The translations under genes were made by a program, and so were the position numbers. Shown here one piece after another: positions 1 to 11,200 of a stretch of 64,000 nucleotides of DNA. Under the pieces are notes generated by a model. That model was not told where the DNA came from and searched no databases. It saw only the letters and a program-made list of their open reading frames with translations. Source of the stretch: Winogradskyella undariae (GTDB lineage Bacteria > Bacteroidota > Bacteroidia > Flavobacteriales > Flavobacteriaceae); assembly GCF_013285155.1 (NCBI RefSeq), contig NZ_JABTEL010000010.1:117842-181841 (forward strand). Reading direction: 5' to 3'. Each line of letters begins with the position of its first letter. Positions within the stretch are counted from its first letter, which is position 1.

Positions 1-141
1 AGTAAGCTCCTAAGTATATTTCTCGTTATAATACACATTCATCTTTAACAATAGAACCAACAAATCCTCTATACTTTTACTTTTCTAAATAGAGATTTTG
101 AATGTTGTTTAACCCGTTCTACAGAAAACTAATCCTATAAA

Positions 142-174
142 AAAACCTTTCAAAATTAACTTTTGAAAGGTTTT
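142..174 (-). terminator. Rho-independent terminator of the giant T9SS protein gene
   Basis: A perfect 14-bp inverted repeat (AAAACCTTTCAAAA at 142-155, its complement at 161-174) has a 5-nt loop and lies 20 bp beyond the stop codon of the minus-strand gene at 195. On the minus strand the stem is followed by Ts. The stem core is the same as in the terminator at 8194-8225. Confidence 0.8.
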
Positions 175-194
175 CATATTGTAAATAATAAAAT

Positions 195-3100
195 CTATTC
201 TTTTAAAACTTTAATAGTTCTTGTTGCTTCACCCACCTTAACCTCTACAAAATACATTGCTGATGGTAAATATGACATATCTATGGTTGAATTTTCATTA
301 TTAATAACTTCTGTTTGCAAGAGTCTCCCCGTAACATCTATTATAGAGATTTGATCTATCATTGTAGTATTATTTAAAAATAATTGATTTTTCACCGGAT
401 TTGGACGGAATGAAAATCCAGAAAACAAGTAGTCGTTTACACTAAGCGTACTTTCCTCACCAAACGTAAGATTATCTAAATAAGCTTTATCATCATTATT
501 TTTACCAAGTTGCTGTAAGGATACTCTTAAATCAGCTCCTGCATAAGACGAAAGATCTACTTCTACATTCTCGTATTCATTTGCATTATCTGCATTAAAA
601 CTCACAAGCTCATTACCATTAACTACAACTCTAAACACAGATTCAGTATTAGAATTTAGAAATGTTTGTCTTAAATCGAAATTCATAAATAATTCTGAAA
701 CGTTTGTGGCATCAACTTCAAAATTCACTTTAGAGATAAAGTTTTGATTTTCTAACCAATTTAGATCTGCATTTCCTGTATTATACCAGGCTGTGTTATC
801 TGAACCACCTCTCATCATAATAACATCTGCTCCGTTATCATTCGTAATTCTACATTGGGTATTTTCTGTTTCTTCTAGAATTAAGCCTTCAAGATATCCA
901 CTATCAAAATCATAACTTACAGCGGAACCACTTGGCACCTCAACGCGTTCTTCATACTCTCCTTCTAAACTAAAGGAATCAACTGAAATGGTATGTACAA
1001 TAGATGAATACCCAAAATCTAATAAAAAGGAATAATCACCATTTACTACAGGTGTAAACGTTGTTTCTATGGTGTAATAATTATAGAACCCATAACTATA
1101 TTCTGAAAAATAATTAATATAATTATCTAAGGCATCAGTTGTATTGCCTTGTCCTGTCCATATTTTAACGCTCTGAGAACTATAATCCCCTTGCTCTTTT
1201 CTCATTTTGAACGACAGTGTATATGTTGTACCAGCCTGTAAATTAAACATTGGAGTTATCATATAAGCTTCAATACCATATTCATCAAAAATAGCGTAGA
1301 GATAATCTGTATCTCCATCTCCAACTTGATAAGCACTTAAATTAGTATTACTAGACACCCAAACATCATCATTCTGAAAACAGTCTGGTAATATTCCTTG
1401 ACCATAAGCATCCATAGTATCAAAGTTCTCTACCCATGGTACAGATTCTACATTACAAGCTGTGGTGGCATTAATTGGACCAACCCACTCACTATTTCCT
1501 GATGAACCACAATTTGTTCTGACATAAAACTCATAAGTTGTTTCAATATCCAAACCACTAATCTCTATTTGGCTGATTGTTGAGCTAACTATTGTTCCGG
1601 TTCCTTGTGTGAATCCTTGTATACCATATTCTACATCAAAAGCTTCACCTGACCCTAAATTCTCCCAAGAGATCGTTACACTTGTATCTGAAACCGATAA
1701 GAAATCGACATTTATAGGTTCTAAACACATTGGTCTTTCTTTATACTCTATATCATCAAACATTACTCTAGAATAATCATTTTCTTCATTATGCATAATA
1801 GCAATATGATGCGCATCCCCTGTATATGTCGCAAAATCGATTAAAAACTCTTTCCCGAATAATGGAATCTCTTCTGCCCAAATGGTTTTAAATGGTACAA
1901 ATGTTTCACTGTCTAAAGGATTTGTCATGGTACCGATTATGATTCCGGATTGATTATAAGTAGAACCCGTAGATTCATTTCTCACCCAAATCTTAAGAAT
2001 TTTATTTGCATCTAAATCGGATAGAAATGGAGAAATTAAAACACCTGCTAAAGGTGAAGTATCTGAACCATAATAATTTACAAAACCTACATTTGGTGAT
2101 GAACTAGGGCTAACCACAAGTCCTTCTGAATTGTAAATCCCTGAAACCGAACGATCGTTTCTTGTCCAGCAGAAATTTGGAATACCACTATTTGAATTTT
2201 GATAATATGCATTATAACTATCAAAATCCTCATAAAAAGGTGCAGATTCTACACAAGTTATAGTAAAAGCATAAGGCACACTCCAATCGCTATAACCACT
2301 CTCGACATTACAATATGCTCTCACGCGATATTCATAATTAGAAAACGTATTTAAACCATCTAAAACAAACGGGTTTGAATTGGCTTGCACCACTGTACCT
2401 TCACCGATATTAAAATCTATAGGTCCATATTCAATTTCCCAATTTTGAGGGGCTTGTTGTGTATTATTATCTTGCCATGTCAGCGTTATTTCACCAGAAT
2501 CACTTTGTGTCGCTTCTAAATCTGTTGGTATAATGCATGAATTTTCAGAATACTCAAAATCATCAAAAAGAATTACTTGACGCTCATTTATACTTGCTTG
2601 TCTTATTCCTATATACTCATCTTCTAAATAATAATTAGATAAATCTATCTCATATTGTGTCCAAGTATCTTCATTTTCAGCAGCATTTGTAATTGTAAAA
2701 TATGCTGTAAATGTGGTATAATCATCTGGATCCGTCATTGTACCAACAATTATTTCTGTAGGTGTTGCATAAGCACTCGATATTGGATACATCCAAAATG
2801 ACACTTTTTTATAATTATCTAAATCAATTAATCTTGGTGACACTAAGATGCTTTGTTCCGAAACGGCATCATTTAATGGATTATTAGATTCATTTAAAAA
2901 CCATATAGCATGTTCACCTGTTCGGGCATCAGGTGTATAAACAGCACTATTATCATAGACTTTTATCTGAGCTATTTCATCCCAATATGATGATCCTACT
3001 TTCGGCAACAACCCTGTCCAACAATGCTCTAAAAAGCCTGTTGGATGGTTTTCAAAACTCTCTTGATAACCTACCTCAAAACCTCCACACTTGGTTGTAA

Positions 3101-6100
3101 AGGATTGTTTTACGGACCAGTTACTAAAAGTACTTCCACAATTTGCTCTGATATAAAAATCATATTCTGTATCTTCTAAAAGACTAGGAATTGTTGTGAA
3201 AGAACTATCATAAGACGTAATAATGGTTCCGTTACCTATTTCAAAACCAGAAAAACCATATTCAATTTCCCAACCTGTAGGATTTGAATTTTCATAAGAT
3301 TCCCAACTCACATCAACAGCGTCATAACGTTCATCGTTTACAATTGGATATAAAGGTTCTGTACAGTCTGGTATGGTTTCAAATGTAAAATCATCTACAA
3401 AAAATTCACTTCCTACAAATTCATCACCATGTTTGATGGCTATATAACTGTCATTACCAGTATAGTTATTAAAAAAGATGGTGTGCTCTTTCCAATCTAC
3501 AACATCTACCTGATAGCCTTTATACTCATTCATTTCTTCTGGTGTAATGGTTTGCACCAAATTGAAAGTGCTACTATCATTTGGATCAGACATTGTACCA
3601 ATATGTAAGCTAGATCTGTTATAAAGAAGACTTGAAGTCCCTTGACGGGAAATTAAATGAATTCTAACTCTCTTTTCATTATTTATATCTAAAATTTCTC
3701 TTGAAACTAATAACAAGTTATCTGATGGGTCTGTAGAATTATCAAAGCTATTAGCAAATTTAATAAACTGATTTCCAGTCACAGGATATACAGTTCTATC
3801 TACACCATTATAGTTTACAGCAAAATCTGAAACAGGATAAATATTAGTAATCGTATTGTCTGTCTCTACTATTTTAGTCCAACAAGGACTTATAGCGTTT
3901 TCAAATTCAAAAGACTCAAAGTAATACGCTTCAACAGGAAGACAAGTTGTAAAAAACGTACTTACTTCTGTCCAATTTGAATATAAACCCTCTTCATCAC
4001 ATTTAGCTCTAACTCTTATTCCGTATTCAGTACCTTCAAGAAGATTTTCTAAGACGTAATTATTAGAAGTTACCACAACTGTTTCTTCTGAATTGTACTC
4101 ATTTATTATCTTAAATTCAATTTCATACTCTATATCAGATTCTCCTGCTGTCCAGCTGATTTCTACACTCGTATCATTTATATTATTTAATGTTAACTCT
4201 GTAGGAACGTTACACAAAACAGATTGTGAATACGAAAAATCATCGATAACCACTTGATAACCTGCATTAGTATTAGGGCGCCTTTGTCTAAATGCTATAA
4301 ATTGATCTGTACCATTATAATCTGCTAAATATACGGTTCGTTTTTCCCAAACATTAGGATTAACACCTCCTGTAACAGTCTCTAAGGCTTCAAAGGTTGA
4401 AGAATCCTCAGGATCGCTCATAGTACCAACCGTCAGACCTTCGTCATAATTACTGATATAAAATTCTATCTTTTTATCATTAGATAAATCTGTAAAAATT
4501 GGTGATACTAGCATAACTCCATAACTAGAATAAGAGCTGGTATCTTCTAAGTAAGCTGAGTAACCATCGTCTCCAAAATTATTATCAATAACCATTTCGA
4601 AAAGTGTTGTATAATGGTTTGAAGTAAACTCATAAGCCGTCCAACATTCATCTAAAGTTGAGGAATTAAAATCGTAAGTGTAACCCGTAAGATAAGATTG
4701 CCCACAACCTATATCTACGGTTATTTTATCTGACCAATCGCTTATGTTATTGGTATCACATATTGACCTGATATAAAAATCATACACAATACCCGTTGGT
4801 AGATCTTCAACACTAAACGGATTTGAATTCACTTGAATTACCGTACCATCATCAAACCAAAAGCCTTCTTCTCCATATAATATTTCCCATTGCGTAGCGC
4901 TACTTTCATCATTCCAAGACAATTCGATATTACCATTAGAGATTGATGTGTTTGAAAAATCTGTTGGAATCTGACAGCTTGGATTATCTGAATATTCAAA
5001 CCGATCTAAATAAATAATTGAAGTTCCTCCTACTGGCTCATCTACAATTTGCATATTAAATGCGATATAATTGTCAGACCCTGAATAATCATCGAAATTG
5101 ACCGTAAACTGTTTCCAGTCTCTATATGTCATATCTGTATAATCAATGGTTTCTTTAGCCGTAAAGGTGCTTGGATCTGCTGGATCTGTCATTGTACCAA
5201 CAACCATATTTGCATTGTTGTATCTAGTATGTAACCAAAACTTTATACGTTTATTACCATTATTTAAATCACTAAATTCTGGTGATATCAAATAAAGTCC
5301 ATCATTTTGCTCATAATTATAGAATTTAATATTTCTTCCACTATCTCCAAGCGGATATTGAGTAGAAACATCTATAATATTTGTATTATATACCTCTGGA
5401 TCTACAACTGGTAAGCGAGACCAACAATTGGCAAACTCGCTATCGTCAAATTCCTGAATATAAGCTCCTGAAAACGGACCACAAATAGTATGTATATCCT
5501 GAAGTTTAAACCAATCGCTATAACTTCCGCTACCACAATTTGACCTGATATAAATATCGTAAGCTGAATCTGGATACAAGTTATTGATTGTTGTACTTTC
5601 TCCACTTCCAATGAGTGTTGTTCCTGTACCTAATTCAAAATTTAGTAAACCATATTCTATTTCCCAATCTGTAACTCCGTTGGTATTTGACCATTGTAGA
5701 TCTATAGTTGTATCTGTTATTGTAGTTAGCTGAATAGTTTCAGGCTCTAAACAATCTGGTGTGTTTTGATATACAAACTCATCGATATAAAATTCAGCAT
5801 AATTATCTATTTGAACTTGTTTAAACCCTACAAAGCGATCATTTCCAGTATAATTTTCAAAATCTATTATAACTTGCTGCCACTCACCATCTACCATATC
5901 AGCTGAAGAAATCGTTTGATACGGTGTTAACGTTGACAAATCGTTTTGATCCGAAAGTGTACCGACAATAAAGTTAGAAGCACCATCTTCATTTTTTAAC
6001 CAAAATTTGATACGTTTAGAACTGTTAAATTCAAATAATTCTGGTGTAACAACTGCCCCTTCATTATAATTTGACATTTTAATAGCATATGAAGATTCTA

Positions 6101-8030
6101 ACGTATTTCCATCTTGGGTTAAAAAAACACTTCCTGTGACTTCCCAACAATTATAAAATTCTCCGCTGTATCCATCTTCAAAATTATAAGCATAATCTGC
6201 AACAAGTGCAGGACAAGCCGTTGTAAATTGATTTAAAAGCGACCAATCACTAGTTTCATCACCATCACAATGAGATCTTACATAGAAACTATATTCAGTG
6301 TCACTCTGTAATCCTTCTAATAAAAATGGTTTTGACGTTGTATTTACTATGGTACCAGAACCTAGAGTAAAACCTTCAAGTCCATATTCTATATCCCAAC
6401 TTTCAGCGTTACCTAAACTGGTCCAATCTACTAATGCTTCAGTAGCATATGTTACGACTTCAGCATTTATAGGGGCTATACAGTTTGGTGAATCTTCATA
6501 AATAAAATCATCAATATAAGTTAACGTATAATAGCCACTTAATTTAAACGCCACATGATTTGCAGTACCTGTATAATTTTCGAAATCGATATGAATCTCT
6601 CTCCATTGATTACCTCCACCATCATTTATAGTAATACCACGGTAAGGTTCAAATGTTGAAATATCATCAGGATCTACAATTGTCCCAATATTTAGACTGG
6701 TAACTTCTGGCGAATACAACCAAAACGACACACGCTTAGAACTATCAAAATCAGACAATTCTGGTGTAATTAAAAAGGCTTCATTATTAGATGACACACG
6801 CATACCAACGGAATTATTACCTGTATGTCCTAAACTAACCGTTTTTACATAGTAAACATTAGATAATGTAAGTGGATATTTTCGCCAACACCCATCAATA
6901 CCAGGTTGTGTTGTGGTTTCAAAACCCTGTGTATCATTTACGACTAAAGCATCGCAATCATCTGGACTACAAATTTCGCTAAAATAACTAGTTAATGGTA
7001 TTGTAAAATTTGAATTTGCATAAACAACATCATCTACACAAATAGAACCTAAAGATGAGGCATTATCTATATTGAAATATGCTAAATTAGTATTATTACC
7101 ATTTTTAGCATTTACTGATTCTAACAAAAACCCTCCAAGATCTAACCATTCTAGATTAGGGTTATTAGAAACATCTACAGAAGACACATATAAACCATCG
7201 AGTGATAAGTACGCTAAACTACTATTAAAACTGACATCTAACTCTGATATATTATTATCTGTAACATATAAATTATATAAGTTAAGATTATTTGAAACAT
7301 CTAAACTCGTTAAATTTAAATTCCGAAGGTATAGAGATCCTAAATTTGGCATATTAGATACATCAATCTCACTTTGATTGGTATACCATAAAGAAATTTG
7401 TTCTAATAAATTGTTATTTGAAAAATCTACATTTTCTAAACTATAGCAATACGTTGCACTAAATGCTTCTAAGTTAATATTAGCACTAATATCGAGATTT
7501 ACGATAGGATTAAAATTTAATTTGAGGTCTTTCAGTGCTGTGTTAGCAGACAAATCTAAATCGTAAATTGAATTTGCTGAAAGATTTAAAATTTCAAGAT
7601 TTAAATTTGTGTTTGTGTAGAGCTCTGTAAGATTATTACCATTACAAGCTAACTCTTGTAGATTGATATTCTGAGAGATATCTAGAACACTCAAGTCATT
7701 AGCTACAAGATTAATTATTTGTAAATCTATATTATTAGATAAATCAATTGATGTTAGCCCATTATTATTACACTGCAATTCTGTAATAGAAACAAAATGT
7801 TCTATACCTGTAAGATCAGAGATATCTAACAAACTTAAATTTAAACTTCCTGTGTAAGTTTCTGCTTCTGTAACCTGAATTTCACCATCTCCATTGGTAT
7901 CAATAATAGGATTGTGAGTCAATAGAGCGGTTTTAAAATTTACATCAGTGATATTTACATCCTGAGAAAAAGATAATTGTGTAACTAAAATACATAAAAG
8001 TATTGTAGTAGATAGTTTAAGAAGATTCAT
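195..8030 (-). CDS. Giant secreted modular protein (LRR, jelly-roll and Fn3 repeats, T9SS sorting domain)
   Basis: Very large cell-surface or secreted protein of about 2611 residues. The ATG at 8030 is preferred over the upstream ATG at 8060 because it opens directly into a signal peptide (MNLLKLSTTILLCILVTQLS, then FSQ). Near residue 44 is an EF-hand-like calcium loop (DTNGDGEIQVTE). About 300 residues of leucine-rich repeats follow, with the recurring pattern LDVSNNxNL. Then come eight Cys-bounded beta-sandwich modules of choice-of-anchor-J/MAM type (GFE...CW, KRVxFWL, VGTMxDPxDxSTF), alternating with seven fibronectin type III domains (WxIEYG, YxFYVRxxC, SxWS). The last 75 residues are a T9SS type A sorting domain (FRPNPVKNQL ... 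TIKVLKE), so export by the Por system and attachment or release at the surface is expected. Adhesion is the likely role, but no ligand can be read. It stands alone between two terminators. Confidence 0.85.
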   Translation of the reverse strand: MNLLKLSTTILLCILVTQLSFSQDVNITDVNFKTALLTHNPIIDTNGDGEIQVTEAETYTGSLNLSLLDISDLTGIEHFVSITELQCNNNGLTSIDLSNNIDLQIINLVANDLSVLDISQNINLQELACNGNNLTELYTNTNLNLEILNLSANSIYDLDLSANTALKDLKLNFNPIVNLDISANINLEAFSATYCYSLENVDFSNNNLLEQISLWYTNQSEIDVSNMPNLGSLYLRNLNLTSLDVSNNLNLYNLYVTDNNISELDVSFNSSLAYLSLDGLYVSSVDVSNNPNLEWLDLGGFLLESVNAKNGNNTNLAYFNIDNASSLGSICVDDVVYANSNFTIPLTSYFSEICSPDDCDALVVNDTQGFETTTQPGIDGCWRKYPLTLSNVYYVKTVSLGHTGNNSVGMRVSSNNEAFLITPELSDFDSSKRVSFWLYSPEVTSLNIGTIVDPDDISTFEPYRGITINDGGGNQWREIHIDFENYTGTANHVAFKLSGYYTLTYIDDFIYEDSPNCIAPINAEVVTYATEALVDWTSLGNAESWDIEYGLEGFTLGSGTIVNTTSKPFLLEGLQSDTEYSFYVRSHCDGDETSDWSLLNQFTTACPALVADYAYNFEDGYSGEFYNCWEVTGSVFLTQDGNTLESSYAIKMSNYNEGAVVTPELFEFNSSKRIKFWLKNEDGASNFIVGTLSDQNDLSTLTPYQTISSADMVDGEWQQVIIDFENYTGNDRFVGFKQVQIDNYAEFYIDEFVYQNTPDCLEPETIQLTTITDTTIDLQWSNTNGVTDWEIEYGLLNFELGTGTTLIGSGESTTINNLYPDSAYDIYIRSNCGSGSYSDWFKLQDIHTICGPFSGAYIQEFDDSEFANCWSRLPVVDPEVYNTNIIDVSTQYPLGDSGRNIKFYNYEQNDGLYLISPEFSDLNNGNKRIKFWLHTRYNNANMVVGTMTDPADPSTFTAKETIDYTDMTYRDWKQFTVNFDDYSGSDNYIAFNMQIVDEPVGGTSIIYLDRFEYSDNPSCQIPTDFSNTSISNGNIELSWNDESSATQWEILYGEEGFWFDDGTVIQVNSNPFSVEDLPTGIVYDFYIRSICDTNNISDWSDKITVDIGCGQSYLTGYTYDFNSSTLDECWTAYEFTSNHYTTLFEMVIDNNFGDDGYSAYLEDTSSYSSYGVMLVSPIFTDLSNDKKIEFYISNYDEGLTVGTMSDPEDSSTFEALETVTGGVNPNVWEKRTVYLADYNGTDQFIAFRQRRPNTNAGYQVVIDDFSYSQSVLCNVPTELTLNNINDTSVEISWTAGESDIEYEIEFKIINEYNSEETVVVTSNNYVLENLLEGTEYGIRVRAKCDEEGLYSNWTEVSTFFTTCLPVEAYYFESFEFENAISPCWTKIVETDNTITNIYPVSDFAVNYNGVDRTVYPVTGNQFIKFANSFDNSTDPSDNLLLVSREILDINNEKRVRIHLISRQGTSSLLYNRSSLHIGTMSDPNDSSTFNLVQTITPEEMNEYKGYQVDVVDWKEHTIFFNNYTGNDSYIAIKHGDEFVGSEFFVDDFTFETIPDCTEPLYPIVNDERYDAVDVSWESYENSNPTGWEIEYGFSGFEIGNGTIITSYDSSFTTIPSLLEDTEYDFYIRANCGSTFSNWSVKQSFTTKCGGFEVGYQESFENHPTGFLEHCWTGLLPKVGSSYWDEIAQIKVYDNSAVYTPDARTGEHAIWFLNESNNPLNDAVSEQSILVSPRLIDLDNYKKVSFWMYPISSAYATPTEIIVGTMTDPDDYTTFTAYFTITNAAENEDTWTQYEIDLSNYYLEDEYIGIRQASINERQVILFDDFEYSENSCIIPTDLEATQSDSGEITLTWQDNNTQQAPQNWEIEYGPIDFNIGEGTVVQANSNPFVLDGLNTFSNYEYRVRAYCNVESGYSDWSVPYAFTITCVESAPFYEDFDSYNAYYQNSNSGIPNFCWTRNDRSVSGIYNSEGLVVSPSSSPNVGFVNYYGSDTSPLAGVLISPFLSDLDANKILKIWVRNESTGSTYNQSGIIIGTMTNPLDSETFVPFKTIWAEEIPLFGKEFLIDFATYTGDAHHIAIMHNEENDYSRVMFDDIEYKERPMCLEPINVDFLSVSDTSVTISWENLGSGEAFDVEYGIQGFTQGTGTIVSSTISQIEISGLDIETTYEFYVRTNCGSSGNSEWVGPINATTACNVESVPWVENFDTMDAYGQGILPDCFQNDDVWVSSNTNLSAYQVGDGDTDYLYAIFDEYGIEAYMITPMFNLQAGTTYTLSFKMRKEQGDYSSQSVKIWTGQGNTTDALDNYINYFSEYSYGFYNYYTIETTFTPVVNGDYSFLLDFGYSSIVHTISVDSFSLEGEYEERVEVPSGSAVSYDFDSGYLEGLILEETENTQCRITNDNGADVIMMRGGSDNTAWYNTGNADLNWLENQNFISKVNFEVDATNVSELFMNFDLRQTFLNSNTESVFRVVVNGNELVSFNADNANEYENVEVDLSSYAGADLRVSLQQLGKNNDDKAYLDNLTFGEESTLSVNDYLFSGFSFRPNPVKNQLFLNNTTMIDQISIIDVTGRLLQTEVINNENSTIDMSYLPSAMYFVEVKVGEATRTIKVLKE

Positions 8031-8193
8031 TTGGGGCTGGTTTAAAAAGGGTAAGTTCAATTAACTAGGCGGTAATTCTAGAATTCTCAGATTTGTAATT
8101 TTTGATAATGCTCTTTATACATGTATTATGATTAGTATTCTATTTTGAATGATTTCAACAGGTACAATGTTAAATAAATGCTAAAAATACAAA

Positions 8194-8225
8194 AAAACCT
8201 TTCAAAAATTAATTTGAAAGGTTTT
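8194..8225 (-). terminator. Rho-independent terminator of the phosphatase gene
   Basis: A perfect 13-bp inverted repeat (AAAACCTTTCAAA at 8194-8206, complement at 8213-8225) with a 6-nt loop lies 22 bp past the stop codon of the minus-strand gene at 8248, followed on that strand by a T run. The stem is nearly identical to the one at 142-174. Confidence 0.8.
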
Positions 8226-8247
8226 AGTTATAAAATATTAAAATTGT

Positions 8248-11200
8248 TTAGTTTTTAACAAACCTTCTAATCGTTTTATTAATACCAGATTGAATTTCTA
8301 AAAAGTAAACTCCATTTGATAAATCACCAACATTGATTGATGAATCATTATTCTTTTTTAGGGTATTGATACGTCTACCATTTACATCGTAAATAGTGAT
8401 TTGATCAATAACAACAGTAGATTCAATATTTAATACCTCAGTAACTGGGTTAGGATATATTGTTATAGCATTTTCTAAACTTTCATCCTTTACAGATAAG
8501 CTAGAAAGTGAATATTCAATGATTAATTGAGGTCCTGCTGTACCATCAAAAGATTCTGCTTCACGCTCTCCGCTTCCATTGATTACAAAAGTCATTGCAT
8601 TAAACATTTCCCAATCTTCTTGTGCCAAAATCTCTTCTAATAATGAAGCAATATTTGGGGTCTGCTGATCTGCTCCTGCTTCTCCAATATCCTCAGTTTC
8701 CCAAGCAGGTATATCGCTCCAGCTTACCACATTGTTTCCAAGTGTTCTAGATGAAATATCAAAATCTGTATTTGAGAATTCTAATGAATATGCATTAGCT
8801 TCTGCTCTTATTTCTACACTTGTAGCACCAGAATTATCATCATCTACAGTAAATTGAATATAAGCATTTGTAATTGTAGCATCTGCAGGTAATTGTATAT
8901 CTGTAAACCTTACACCAACCAATTGATTAGTAGAACCACTTTCGTCTACAAGTTCTAAATCTGAACTCCCTAAAGACATGTCACCACTAGCAACTTCTTC
9001 TTCCGCATCGTTATTAGATCTATTAACGGTATACGTTAAAGTACCCGTTTCAGCGATACCTTCACAATTACAATTTCCATCTTCAACATCAAAAAACGTA
9101 GTAGCATCACCATCATCACAAGCAGTTCCTTCTGGTTCACAAGGTGTTTGATAATACAATTTTAAAATAGGAGCTGCTGACCCATCAAAAGATTCCGCAA
9201 CACGTTGACCAGAACCTGATATTATAAAAGTAACTGCATTTCCATTTACCCATTCTGTTTGAGTAATCACCTCCTGCACAATACCTGTAACATAAGGTGA
9301 ACGTTGATTAATATCTGCTTCACCTACAGTTTCCCATTGTGCAACATCATTCCAGTTTACTGAAGTTAAAGTTAAAGGACGTAAAGAAACATTATTAAGA
9401 TCTGAAGAGAACGTAGCACTCGCAGGAGACAATTCTCCATTTATAACTAAGTTAGTTGGATCATCTTCAGAACTTGTTTCGTCAGTTTGAAACTGTAAAT
9501 AAGCTCTATGTAAAGTAGCCCCTTCTGGTATCACTACATTATCAAAACGCACACCAATGACTTGATCAATACCATCATAAACCAACTCTAAATCTGAGCT
9601 TTCCGTATAAACTAATCCTGTTCCTATTTCTTCTTCAGCATCATCACTAGAATTAAGCACCTCATTAATAGCTTCTACAACATCATCAGGAATTCCATTA
9701 CAATTACAAAAACCATCTTCTTCATCATCAATTGTACTCGCATCGCCATCATCACATGGTGTACCGTAAGTAGGACAGTCATTAGACTCTAATGAATATG
9801 TTATAATTAGCTGAGGTGCTGCACCAGAATCACCATTAAATGACTCTGCTGTTCTTTCACCAGAACCTGATATAAAAAAGGACATAGAACTATATGGTAA
9901 CCAATCTGGTTGATCTACAATTTCTTGAACAATAGTTCTTAAGCTTGGTGTTTTTTGATCCTCCCCTGCTTCACCTACTGTTTCCCAAGCTGGAACATTG
10001 CTCCAAGCCACTACAGCATCTGTTTTTTCTCTAGATGTTATATTGTAATTATCCGTAGTAAAACGTAAACTATTAATCGTTTTTTCACCTCTTATAATTA
10101 AGTTTGTAGACTCTGTATTAATTTCATCTGTAGTAAATTGAATTGCCGCATCTAAAATAACAGCACCTTGTGGTAAGGTAACGCCATTAAATCGCATACC
10201 AACAGTTTGATTGAATTGATCCTCATAAGCATCATAAACCATTTCTAAATCAGAACTATCCGTATACATAGCCCCTCCTGTTTCAGCCTCTTCGGCATCG
10301 TCATCTGCATGGTTCACTTGGTAAGTTAACGTCCCCGACTCTTCTACCCCAATACAATTACAGTTACCATCTTCAAAATCTAAAACCGTATTAGGATTTC
10401 CGTCATCACAAGTCGTACCTTCTGGATTACATGGCAATTGATAGAATAATTTCAATTCTGGTGCTGCCGAACCATCAAAAGATTCTGCGATTCTTACTCC
10501 TGAACCTGATAAAATAAATGTCATTGCATTACCGACTTCCCAACCTGTTTGAGAAACAAGTTCATATACAACATTATTTAAATATGGTGTACGCTGATTA
10601 ACACCAGCTTCTCCTACTGTTTCCCATTGTGCAACATCGTTCCAGTTTACAGCGCTAACCGTTAATGGTCTTACTGAAATATCATTATTATTAGAAGTGA
10701 ATGTTTCACTAGCTAATGATAATTCTCCATTAATAATTAAATTAGTTACATCAACTTCAGTACTTGTTTCATCAGTTTGAAACTGGATATAAGATCTATA
10801 TAATGTAGCGCCTTGTGGGATTTGAACATTTTCAAAACGAATACCAACCAATTGATCGATATCATCATAGATTAACTCTAAATCTGTACTTTCCGTATAA
10901 ACTAAACCTGTTCCTATTTCTTCTTCAGCATCATCACTACTATTTTGTACTGCAATAGTTTCTTCTACTAATTCAAAATCTGGCACACCTTCACAATTAC
11001 AAAAACCATCTTCTTCATCATATAAAGTCGTTGCATTTTCATCATCACAAGTTATACCTACAACAGGACAAGGATTATCATCTATATTAGAATTAGAGAT
11101 AGTAACAACACTTCCTGTTTCTGGTGAAAAGATATTTAATGCTTCAGGCAATGTAAAAGGATCTGTATTACTTCCTTCTGCAACCTCATCTGCATTATTA

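Noticed and set aside
1..141. Possible gene remnant at the left edge
   Set aside because: No open frame or motif can be supported; only AT-rich intergenic DNA is seen.
163..354. Small plus-strand frame beside the first terminator
   Set aside because: Lies antisense to the T9SS sorting domain; no independent support.
7072..7377. Plus-strand 101-codon frame inside the giant adhesin gene
   Set aside because: It is antisense to leucine-rich repeats, has no promoter or family resemblance, and its length comes from the repetitive AT-rich pattern.
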